A stretch of DNA of 13,704 nt from CAVPEW01 sp050247895. Lineage in GTDB: Bacteria > Actinomycetota > Acidimicrobiia > Acidimicrobiales > VFJN01. The position numbers and the translations under genes were made by a program. The DNA lies in NCBI GenBank assembly GCA_050247895.1, contig JBFWTJ010000082.1:1-13704 (forward strand), given 5' to 3'. The notes below the pieces were generated by a model that had not been told where the DNA came from, did not search any database, and worked only from the letters and a program-made list of their open reading frames with translations. Of this stretch, positions 6,727 through 12,882 are shown one piece after another (the first letter of the stretch is position 1; each line of letters opens with the position of its first letter).

Positions 6727-7175
6727 CCGCCGCCGCGGTCCGCTTCGCCCAGATGGAGGTCACCCTGCCCGAGGGCTGGGAGGCCCGGGGCTACGCACGC
6801 CTGGCCGACGAGGACGAGCGCACCTACGGGGTGCTGCACATCGCCAACTTCGCCCTGCCGGCCCAGGTCGCCGACTACGGCGGCGGCGCCGTCGAGCTGA
6901 TGGGCCGTGGCCACGCCTTCATCTCGATCGTCGAGTTCGGTCCCGAGAGCGTGGGCAGCCCGCTGTTCGCCGCCACGGCGATCCCCACCCTCACCACGGC
7001 GAGCTTCGACACCGCCCGGCTCCAGCGGGGCCTGGCCGGGCACTCGGGGGCCCAGGAGTTCTTCACCGTGGCCGGCCGCGCCTACTGCCTCTACGTGGTG
7101 GTCGGCGAGCACCTCCTGCGGTGGCGGGTCGTCCCCGCCGTCAACGAGGTCCTGCGCAACGTGCAGCTCGGCTGA
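6723..7175 (+). CDS. Hypothetical protein, third gene of the cysteine-rich repeat operon
   Basis: A 150-aa protein whose function I do not recognise. It has no signal peptide or membrane helix. The sequence alternates short strands and helices: MEVTLPEGWEARGYAR, GHAFISIVEFGPESVG, FDTARLQRGLAGHSGAQEFF, and a C-terminal block with GRAYCLYVVVGEHLLRWRVV, then VNEVLRNVQL. The only cysteine is in AYCLYV. The GTG start overlaps the TGA of the thioredoxin-fold gene (GTGA at 6723), so it is made together with it, which suggests a role on the cytoplasmic side of the same process. An ATG at 6753 is possible but would break the coupling. Strand-rich small proteins of this kind recur in actinobacterial loci of this type as far as I recall; this needs a database check. 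Confidence 0.8.
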   Translation: MTAAAVRFAQMEVTLPEGWEARGYARLADEDERTYGVLHIANFALPAQVADYGGGAVELMGRGHAFISIVEFGPESVGSPLFAATAIPTLTTASFDTARLQRGLAGHSGAQEFFTVAGRAYCLYVVVGEHLLRWRVVPAVNEVLRNVQLG

Positions 7176-7182
7176 GCGCGCC

Positions 7183-7200
7183 GGCGGGAATCCCCCCGCT
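7183..7200 (+). terminator. Possible weak terminator hairpin after the operon
   Basis: GCGGG (7184-7188) pairs with CCCGC (7195-7199) around a 6-nt loop, with a G-T pair outside. The position, just after the stop at 7175 and before the next promoter, is right. The stem is short and has no U tract. Confidence 0.3.
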
Positions 7201-7210
7201 CGCCTGATTG

Positions 7211-7229
7211 TTGACCTAGCCAATAGGCT
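7211..7229 (+). promoter_or_regulatory. Promoter/operator region of the rhodanese-ThiF gene
   Basis: This AT-rich patch in a GC-rich setting contains TTGACC (7211-7216) and TAGGCT (7224-7229). They are only 7 nt apart, so they cannot be a -35/-10 pair. TAGGCT alone would place the start near 7236. The inverted repeat AGCC-AATA-GGCT (7218-7229) overlaps it and could be an operator. AAGGA at 7251-7255 is the ribosome site, 6 nt before ATG 7262. Confidence 0.4.
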
Positions 7230-7261
7230 TTGTCGACCAGTCACCGCGGGAAGGAACCCCG

Positions 7262-8437
7262 ATGCCGAGTTTCCGTGAGCTCCTCGCCGCCACCAAGGCG
7301 GAGATCCGAGAGGTCGACACCGCCGAGGCCGACGAGCTGCGTCGCCGTCCCGGCACCGTCGTCCTCGACGTCAGGGAGCCCGAGGAGTACGAGCAGGGCG
7401 CCATCCCGGGCGCGGTCCACATCCCGCGGGGCACCCTCGAGACCGCCATCGAGAGCCGGATCACCGACCACTCGACGCCCCTCGTGGTCCACTGCGCCGG
7501 CGGGGTGCGGTCGGCCTTCGCGGCCAAGACGCTGGCCGAGCTGGGCTACACCGACGTCGTCTCCATGGCGGGCGGCTTCAACCGGTGGAAGGACGAGGGC
7601 CGCGACTGGGCCACGCCCCGGAACCTCTCGGCCGAGCAGCGCAACCGCTACCAGCGCCACCTGCTGCTGCCCGAGGTCGACGTGGAGGGCCAGCTCAGGC
7701 TCCTCGACGCCAAGGTGCTCCTGCTCGGTGCCGGTGGGCTCGGGTCGCCGGCGGGCCTCTACCTGGCCGCGGCCGGGGTGGGCACGATCGGGGTCATCGA
7801 CATGGACGTCGTCGACGACTCGAACCTCCAGCGCCAGATCCTGCACAACGTGGAGCGCATCGGGGAGCGCAAGGTCGACTCGGCCAAGAAGACCCTCACG
7901 CTGCTCAACCCCGACGTCAACGTCGTGACCTACGACGTGCGCCTCGGGGCCGACAACGTGCTCGACGTGCTGGCCGGCTGGGACGTGATCCTCGACGGGA
8001 CCGACAACTTCCCCACCCGGTTCCTGGTCAACGACGCCAGCGTCAAGCTGGGCATCCCCGTGGTGCACGGCTCGATCTTCCGCTTCGAGGGCATGGTCAC
8101 CGTGTTCGACCCCCGCAACGGCCCGACCTACCGCGACATGGTGCCCGAACCGCCGCCGGCCGAGCTGGCCCCGAGCTGCGCCGAGGCCGGTGTGCTCGGC
8201 GTCCTGCCCGGGATCGTGGGCTCGATCCAGGCCATCGAGACCATCAAGCTCATCCTGGGCCTGGGCGATCCCCTGATCGGTCGGCTGCTGGCCTACGACT
8301 CGCTGGAGCAGTCGTTCCGGGAGTACAAGGTCCGCCGCGACCCGGCCAACGAGATCACCTGGGAGAACCGGGATCGCATCGTGGTGGCCGAGCTCGACCA
8401 CCTCTGCGGCCCGCACCCGCTCCAGGCACCGGCCTGA
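7262..8437 (+). CDS. Rhodanese-ThiF/MoeB family sulfur-carrier adenylyltransferase
   Basis: The protein is predicted to adenylate the C-terminus of a ubiquitin-like sulfur carrier (MoaD, ThiS or CysO type) and pass sulfur to it from a rhodanese persulfide. In its 391 residues an N-terminal rhodanese domain (about 15-118) has VLDVREPEEY and the loop HCAGGVRS with active Cys78. The E1-like domain (about 125-375) has GAGGLGS (156-162, nucleotide binding), DDSNLQRQILH, DGTDNFPTR (Asp248) and PSCAEAGVLGVLPG with Cys306. The two CxxC zinc motifs of E. coli MoeB are absent, as in MoeZ/Uba4 proteins. Domain order is the reverse of mycobacterial MoeZ, where the rhodanese is C-terminal. The start ATG 7262 has AAGGA upstream. 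No carrier protein or cysteine synthase gene is adjacent, so the pathway (molybdopterin, thiamine or cysteine) is open. Confidence 0.9.
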   Translation: MPSFRELLAATKAEIREVDTAEADELRRRPGTVVLDVREPEEYEQGAIPGAVHIPRGTLETAIESRITDHSTPLVVHCAGGVRSAFAAKTLAELGYTDVVSMAGGFNRWKDEGRDWATPRNLSAEQRNRYQRHLLLPEVDVEGQLRLLDAKVLLLGAGGLGSPAGLYLAAAGVGTIGVIDMDVVDDSNLQRQILHNVERIGERKVDSAKKTLTLLNPDVNVVTYDVRLGADNVLDVLAGWDVILDGTDNFPTRFLVNDASVKLGIPVVHGSIFRFEGMVTVFDPRNGPTYRDMVPEPPPAELAPSCAEAGVLGVLPGIVGSIQAIETIKLILGLGDPLIGRLLAYDSLEQSFREYKVRRDPANEITWENRDRIVVAELDHLCGPHPLQAPA

Positions 8438-8472
8438 CCCCGGCGCGGCACGCCCGGGGCCCGCGCGCTGGG

Positions 8473-8478
8473 TAGCGT
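8473..8478 (+). promoter_or_regulatory. -10 box for the flippase, implying a leaderless ATC start
   Basis: TAGCGT is followed by 7 nt and then ATC (8486-8488), in frame with the flippase. The arrangement matches the leaderless -10 boxes of metH, the adenosyltransferase and the GT2 gene in this window. Confidence 0.45.
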
Positions 8479-8485
8479 CGGCGCC

Positions 8486-9820
8486 ATCGCCGCAAGCTCG
8501 CTCCTCGAACGCGCCCGCACCCGCAACCCGCTCCCCCCGGGCACGCTCGCGGTCGGCGCCGGCCTGGTCGTGGCCGGGATCAGCGCCTACGCGTTCCTGG
8601 TCATCTCGGCCCGCGCGCTCGGCACCGACGAGTACGCCCCGCTGTCGGTCCTCTGGGCGCTCGTCTTCCTGGCCGGTCCCGGCTTCTTCCTGCCCCTCGA
8701 GCAGGAGGTCGGCCGGGCCCTCGCCGCCCGCCGGACCCGCGGCGAGGGGGGTGCACCGGTGGTGGCCCGGACCGCCCTGCTGGGCGTCATCCTGCTCGGC
8801 GGCCTGCTGGTGCTGGCCCTGGTGCTCCACCGCCCGCTGGTCGACGGCCTGTTCTCGGGCAACACCGTGCTGCTCTGGGCCTGGCTGCTGGCCCTGACGG
8901 GGTCCTGTGCCGGCCACGTGGCCCGGGGCACGCTCTCGGGCCAGGGCCGGTTCGCGCCCTACGCCCGCTACATCGGCGGTGAGGCGTCGTCGAGGGCGCT
9001 GATGTGCGCCGGGCTGGCGCTGTTCGGCGTGTCGACGGTGGGGCCCTACGGGCTGGTCGTGGGCATCGCCCCGTTCATCGCCCTGGCCCTGGCCCTGGCC
9101 GGCCAACGGGACCTGCTGCGCCCCGGGCCGGTGGCGCCCTGGAGCGAGATCTCCACCGCGCTGGCCGCCCTGCTGGTGGGCTCGGTCCTGGCCATGGGCC
9201 TGGTCAACGCGGGGCCGCTGGCCATCGAGGTGCTCGCCGGCCCCCGCGAGGACGCCGAGGCCGGCCGGTTCCTGGCCGGCCTGGTCATCGCCCGGATCCC
9301 CCTCTTCCTCTTCCAGGCCGTGCAGGCGTCGTTGCTGCCCAAGCTCTCGCAGGTCGCCAGCGAGGGCCGGGTCGACGACTTCCGGGTCGGCTTCCGGCGG
9401 CTGGCCCTGGCCCTGTCGGCCCTGTCGGTGGCCGGGGTGGTCGTCGCGTCGACCCTGGGGCCCTTCGTGGTCCGGCTGCTCTTCGGCGCCGACTTCGACC
9501 TGCCGCACCGCACGATGGGCATGCTGGCCCTGGGCAGCGGGGCGTTCATGGTCGCCTCGGCCGTGGCCCAGGCCAACATCGCCCTCGGCGGTCACGCCCG
9601 CCAGGCCGCGGCGTGGGCGGTGGGCATGGCCGCCTTCGCCCTCGCCGTCGCGCTGTCCAGCGACGACCTCTACCTGCGGGTCGAGATCGCCTCGGTGGCC
9701 AGCGGGTTCGCCGCCCTGGTCGGCCAGCTGCAGGTGCTGCGGAGCCGCCTGCGGGCCGGCGCGGCGATCGACCCCGACGCGCTGGTCGAGGCCATCACCG
9801 ACCTGCCGCTGGAGCCATGA
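8486..9820 (+). CDS. Polysaccharide flippase of the MOP/Wzx type, probable ATC start
   Basis: A multi-helix membrane protein predicted to move a lipid-linked sugar across the membrane. From 8486 it is 444 aa. It has a first helix at about residues 18-36, then ISARALGTDEYAPLSVLWAL, a second helix, and PLEQEVGRALAARR near residues 70-83. These are typical of the Wzx/MATE-like family, and many further helices follow. The first ordinary start is GTG at 8570, but it would cut into the first helix. The coding pattern and an expected N-terminal helix extend back to ATC 8486, and only CTG codons (8468, 8564) are other options after the in-frame TGA at 8435. It overlaps the end of the convergent GT4-methyltransferase gene by 26 bp. 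Family assignment is firm; the start is inferred and the substrate unknown. Confidence 0.85.
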   Translation: MAASSLLERARTRNPLPPGTLAVGAGLVVAGISAYAFLVISARALGTDEYAPLSVLWALVFLAGPGFFLPLEQEVGRALAARRTRGEGGAPVVARTALLGVILLGGLLVLALVLHRPLVDGLFSGNTVLLWAWLLALTGSCAGHVARGTLSGQGRFAPYARYIGGEASSRALMCAGLALFGVSTVGPYGLVVGIAPFIALALALAGQRDLLRPGPVAPWSEISTALAALLVGSVLAMGLVNAGPLAIEVLAGPREDAEAGRFLAGLVIARIPLFLFQAVQASLLPKLSQVASEGRVDDFRVGFRRLALALSALSVAGVVVASTLGPFVVRLLFGADFDLPHRTMGMLALGSGAFMVASAVAQANIALGGHARQAAAWAVGMAAFALAVALSSDDLYLRVEIASVASGFAALVGQLQVLRSRLRAGAAIDPDALVEAITDLPLEP

Positions 9821-11696
9821 GCTCGCCCCAGCCGTCGTCGCCGGGCACGATCCCCACGAACAGGGCGTTGGCGTTGCGGTACGGGCTGCCGTAGCGGGCC
9901 CCGGCCACCTCGGCCAGGGTGGTCTGCTCCCAGAGGTTGTCGGCCGAGGTGCGGCGCAGCACGACCTGGACCGGGAAGTCGATCTCGCCCGCCTGGAGGT
10001 ACTCGTCGAGGTGCGGGTTCTGGCCGATCGGGCAGGTCAGCAGGATCGAGCCCCCGGGCCGGACCAGGGTGCGGATGTTGCGGTACGCGCGCAGGACCTT
10101 GTCGGGCTCGCGGGGCCGCTCGTCCCAGCCCACGTGCTCCAGGGTGGAGATCGACACCACCCGGTCGTAGGGCTCCTCGGGGTGGAAGTCGACGATGTCC
10201 TCGTTGAGGACCCCGGGAGAGGCCTCGTACTTGTCGAGCACCTCGTGGTCGACGGGCCAGTAGTGGCTCAGGACGTTGCCGATCTCGAGGGTCCGCCCGG
10301 CCCGGGTGCCGCTGAGGAAGTCCCGGGCCAGCGTGAGCTCGACGCTGCGCTCGTTGCGCCAGGCCCGGTTGTAGTGGTGGCGCACGTAGGGCAGGTCCCG
10401 GCCCTGGAAGCGGAGCGGCCGGCGGGACCAGCGCCGGCGCAGGAAGGGGTAGGTGACGTAGGAGCGGGCCACGTCGGCCGCCTCGGTGGCCACGCCCTTC
10501 ACGCCACGCTCGTCGAGGTGGAACCGGGCGCTGTCGACCAGGCGGCGGATCTCCCGGGCCGGGGCGTTGTCCATGGCGGGCCCTCCTGAGGGTCGTGGGG
10601 GTGGGAGCGTCGTGGCGAGCTCGGCCGCGGTGGCGGTGGCAACCTCGGACCAGTGGTACTGCGCGGCCTGCCGGACGCCGGCCTCTGCGGCCTTGTCGCG
10701 GCGGTCGGCGTCGTCGAGCAGCGGGGCCAGGACCTCGGCCAGCGCCGCGTCGTCGCCGGGCGGGAACAGGTCGGCGCCGGCGCCCTGGCCCGTGACCTCG
10801 CGGAAGGCCGGGATGTCGCTCACCACGCACGGCGTGCCCAGCGCCATCGCCTCGACGACCGCGATCCCGAAGCCCTCGATCTCGCTGGCCGACACGAAGG
10901 CGGTGGAGCCCGCGAGCGCGGCCAGGACGTCGACGTGGCGCTCGACGAACCCGCGCAGCTCGACCCGCTCGGCCACGCCCAGCTCGGTGGCCAAGGCCCG
11001 GAGGTGGTCGGTCTCGGGTCCCTGGCCCACCACCACCAGGGACAGGTCGGGCCGGTCGGCGGCCAGCCGGGCCAGGGCCCGGACCACGACGTCGACCCGC
11101 TTGTAGCGCACCAGCCGGCCGACCACGCACAGCCGCCGCCCCGGCGACGGCTCGGGGTGGACCGAGGCCACCACGTCGGGGTCGAACCCGCACGGGACCA
11201 CCGCGATGCGCTCGTCGGGGATCCCGGCGTCGCGGAGCTTGCCCGCCGTGCTCTGCGAGATGGCGATGAAGCGGTCGACGGGCAGGCGGAGCAGGAGGCG
11301 CTCGGCGAGCTCGCCGACCCAGCCCGCGGCCCACCCGAACTGGCCCGAGCGCCAGGTGCCGAGCAGCACGTCCGGGTACCAGAAGACGACGGGCCGGCGG
11401 CGCAGCCGGGCCACCAGCCAGGCGATGGGGTCCACCACGTAGGTGGTCCCGACCACGACGTCCGCGTCGCTGCGCAGGCCATGCCAGGTGGCCCGGGCCA
11501 GGAACCCGATGCGGCGGGGCAGCGAGGTGAGCGTGGCGTGCTCCCAGACCGAGCCGTCCGAGCGCCGGGCGACCACCTCGACCTCGTGGTCACGGCCCAG
11601 CAGCGCCCCGACGTAGTGGCAGTACGCCTCGACCCCGCCGGTGATCTCGCCCTGCTCGGAGGCGGGCAGGTACTCGGTGAGGATCAGGATCTTCAT
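9795..11696 (-). CDS. GT4 glycosyltransferase fused to a SAM-dependent methyltransferase-like domain
   Basis: One 633-aa open frame. Residues 1-365 are a GT-B fold GT4 glycosyltransferase: MKILILTEYLPA, GGVEAYCHYVGALL, VVGRLVRYKRVDVVVRAL, and the E-x7-E motif EGFGIAVVE (Glu274 and Glu282). A proline-rich linker (PPPRPSGGPA) leads to Met375. Residues 375-633 resemble a Rossmann methyltransferase found with glycosyltransferases: TLEIGNVLSHYW (SAM loop), NEDIVDF, YDRVVSISTLEHVGW, LVRPGGSILLTCPIGQNPHLD. Together they probably build and modify a surface glycan. An AGGAGG plus ATG lies at the junction, so the second half may also be made alone. The start at ATG 11696 has no Shine-Dalgarno. The end overlaps the flippase by 26 bp. 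A true fusion, or two genes joined by loss of a stop, both fit. Confidence 0.87.
   Translation of the reverse strand: MKILILTEYLPASEQGEITGGVEAYCHYVGALLGRDHEVEVVARRSDGSVWEHATLTSLPRRIGFLARATWHGLRSDADVVVGTTYVVDPIAWLVARLRRRPVVFWYPDVLLGTWRSGQFGWAAGWVGELAERLLLRLPVDRFIAISQSTAGKLRDAGIPDERIAVVPCGFDPDVVASVHPEPSPGRRLCVVGRLVRYKRVDVVVRALARLAADRPDLSLVVVGQGPETDHLRALATELGVAERVELRGFVERHVDVLAALAGSTAFVSASEIEGFGIAVVEAMALGTPCVVSDIPAFREVTGQGAGADLFPPGDDAALAEVLAPLLDDADRRDKAAEAGVRQAAQYHWSEVATATAAELATTLPPPRPSGGPAMDNAPAREIRRLVDSARFHLDERGVKGVATEAADVARSYVTYPFLRRRWSRRPLRFQGRDLPYVRHHYNRAWRNERSVELTLARDFLSGTRAGRTLEIGNVLSHYWPVDHEVLDKYEASPGVLNEDIVDFHPEEPYDRVVSISTLEHVGWDERPREPDKVLRAYRNIRTLVRPGGSILLTCPIGQNPHLDEYLQAGEIDFPVQVVLRRTSADNLWEQTTLAEVAGARYGSPYRNANALFVGIVPGDDGWGELMAPAAGR
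10572..10587 (-). promoter_or_regulatory. Internal Shine-Dalgarno and ATG at the methyltransferase domain
   Basis: On the minus strand AGGAGG (10587-10582) is followed by 7 nt and ATG (10574-10572), exactly at the linker between the two domains. Starting here would give a separate 259-aa methyltransferase. No stop codon closes the glycosyltransferase frame before this point. Confidence 0.6.
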
Positions 11697-11762
11697 GGGT
11701 GCGGCAGGCCGGACACGCCCCGGACGGGGCGGAGGAGCCCGGGCCGCGCGACAGCAGCGCCC

Positions 11763-11768
11763 TACACT
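11763..11768 (+). promoter_or_regulatory. -10 box for leaderless GT2 transcript; overlapping divergent -10
   Basis: TACACT is followed by 8 nt and the GTG at 11777. On the opposite strand TAGTGT (11769-11764) overlaps it and could drive the GT4 gene with a leader of about 60 nt. The 80-bp gap also holds a small hairpin, GCCCC-GGAC-GGGGC (11717-11730), of unknown role. Confidence 0.45.
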
Positions 11769-11776
11769 ACGGCCCG

Positions 11777-12499
11777 GTGCGCACGCTGGCGATCATCCCC
11801 GCGTACAACGAGGAGGCCGCCCTGCCGGCGACCCTGGCCGAGCTCAGGGCCGCCATGCCGGACCTCGACGTGCTCGTCGTGTCCGACGGTTCGGGCGACG
11901 CCACCGCCGAGGTGGCCCGCCGAGCGGGGGTCGAGGTCGTCGAGCTGCCCTTCAACCTGGGTATCGGCGGGGCCCTGCGCACCGGCTTCGTCTACGCCGT
12001 GCGGGCCGGCTACGACGCCGCGGTCCAGTTCGACGCCGACGGCCAGCACGACCCGACCCAGATCCCCAAGCTGCTCGACGCGCTGGCGTCGGGGGCCGAC
12101 ATGGTGGTGGGCAGCCGCTTCGCGGAGACCTCGGCCCACTACGAGGTGGGCGGAGCCCGGCGGGGCGCGATGCGCCTGCTCCAGGTCGCGGTGCGCCTGC
12201 TGGCCGGCCGGCGCTTCTCGGACACCAGCTCGGGCTTCCGGGCCTTCGACCGCGAGGTGCTCTCCTTCTTCTCGCGCAACTACCCGAGCGAGTACATGGA
12301 GTCGGTCGAGTCGCTCATCCTGGCCACCCTGGAGGGCTTCGACGTGGTCGAGGTGCCCGCCGACATGCGCCAGCGCAGCGCCGGCACCCCGAGCGCACGG
12401 CGGATGCGGCTCGTCTACCACTACCTGCGGCTGCTGCTGGTCCTGGGCAGCTCGGCCCGCCGGCGCTCGCGGACCGCACGGGTGGCGGCACCGGCGTGA
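11777..12499 (+). CDS. GT2 family glycosyltransferase (polyprenyl-phosphate sugar synthase-like)
   Basis: A 240-aa GT-A fold enzyme that transfers a sugar from a nucleotide donor, probably to a polyprenyl phosphate or a glycan precursor at the inner face of the membrane. Visible motifs are TLAIIPAYNEEAALP at the N-terminus, VVSDGSGDAT, NLGIGGALRTGF, the metal-binding QFDADGQHD with Asp86 and Asp88, and DTSSGFRAFDREVL. There is no C-terminal membrane helix, so it probably relies on the small membrane protein encoded next. The GTG at 11777 gives the standard N-terminus and has a TACACT box 8 nt upstream. The upstream in-frame open region would not fit the family. The stop overlaps the next gene's start (GTGA). 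Its closest functional comparison is dolichyl/undecaprenyl-phosphate mannose synthase; the true donor and acceptor are unknown. Confidence 0.92.
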   Translation: MRTLAIIPAYNEEAALPATLAELRAAMPDLDVLVVSDGSGDATAEVARRAGVEVVELPFNLGIGGALRTGFVYAVRAGYDAAVQFDADGQHDPTQIPKLLDALASGADMVVGSRFAETSAHYEVGGARRGAMRLLQVAVRLLAGRRFSDTSSGFRAFDREVLSFFSRNYPSEYMESVESLILATLEGFDVVEVPADMRQRSAGTPSARRMRLVYHYLRLLLVLGSSARRRSRTARVAAPA

Positions 12500-12882
12500 C
12501 CGGTCGGGCCCACCTCCTGCTCGTCGTCCTCACCTTCGGGGCGCTGGCGTTCGTCATCCACCTGCTGCGCAGCGGCCGGCTGCGGGCCCGCTTCGCCATG
12601 CTGTGGGCAACCGTCGGCGTGGGCCTGGTCGTGCTCGCCGCCTTCCCCGGGCTGCTGGACTGGACGGCGGAGAAGGCGGGGATCGCCTACCCGCCGGCGG
12701 TGTTCCTGCTGGCCTCGACCGCGTTCCTGTTCGTCCTCGCCGTGCAGTTCTCCTGGGAGCTGTCCCGGCTCGAGGACAGGACCCGCGTGCTGGCCGAGGA
12801 GGTCGCCCTGCTCAAGCGCCAGGTCGAGCGGTCGGCGGTCCCGGAGCCCGGGCGCGCCGACGACGCCGTCACTGCTGGATGA
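12496..12882 (+). CDS. DUF2304-like small membrane protein, GT2 partner
   Basis: A 128-aa protein with three predicted membrane helices (about residues 6-24, 34-54 and 66-86) and a charged, heptad-like cytoplasmic tail (about 88-112, LSRLEDRTRVLAEEVALLK). This is the layout of the DUF2304 family, which is commonly encoded right after GT2 glycosyltransferases. The GTG start overlaps the GT2 stop in a GTGA tetranucleotide, giving translational coupling. A role as a membrane anchor or partner for the GT2 enzyme is inferred from context. The end overlaps the stop region of the convergent CAP-repeat gene by 14 bp, and no terminator hairpin is visible. Confidence 0.86.
   Translation: MTGRAHLLLVVLTFGALAFVIHLLRSGRLRARFAMLWATVGVGLVVLAAFPGLLDWTAEKAGIAYPPAVFLLASTAFLFVLAVQFSWELSRLEDRTRVLAEEVALLKRQVERSAVPEPGRADDAVTAG

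Noticed and set aside
7211..7229. TTGACC and TAGGCT as a -35/-10 pair
   Set aside because: The spacer is only 7 nt, and no -10 lies 16-18 nt after TTGACC.
7241..9595. A 784-codon minus-strand open frame opposite rhodanese-ThiF and the flippase
   Set aside because: Both plus-strand genes have clear family motifs; the minus frame is a GC-bias shadow rich in G, R, H and Q.
11699..11776. Upstream extension of the GT2 gene
   Set aside because: The family N-terminus begins at TLAIIPAYNEE, directly after GTG 11777, and the TACACT box sits in the extension.
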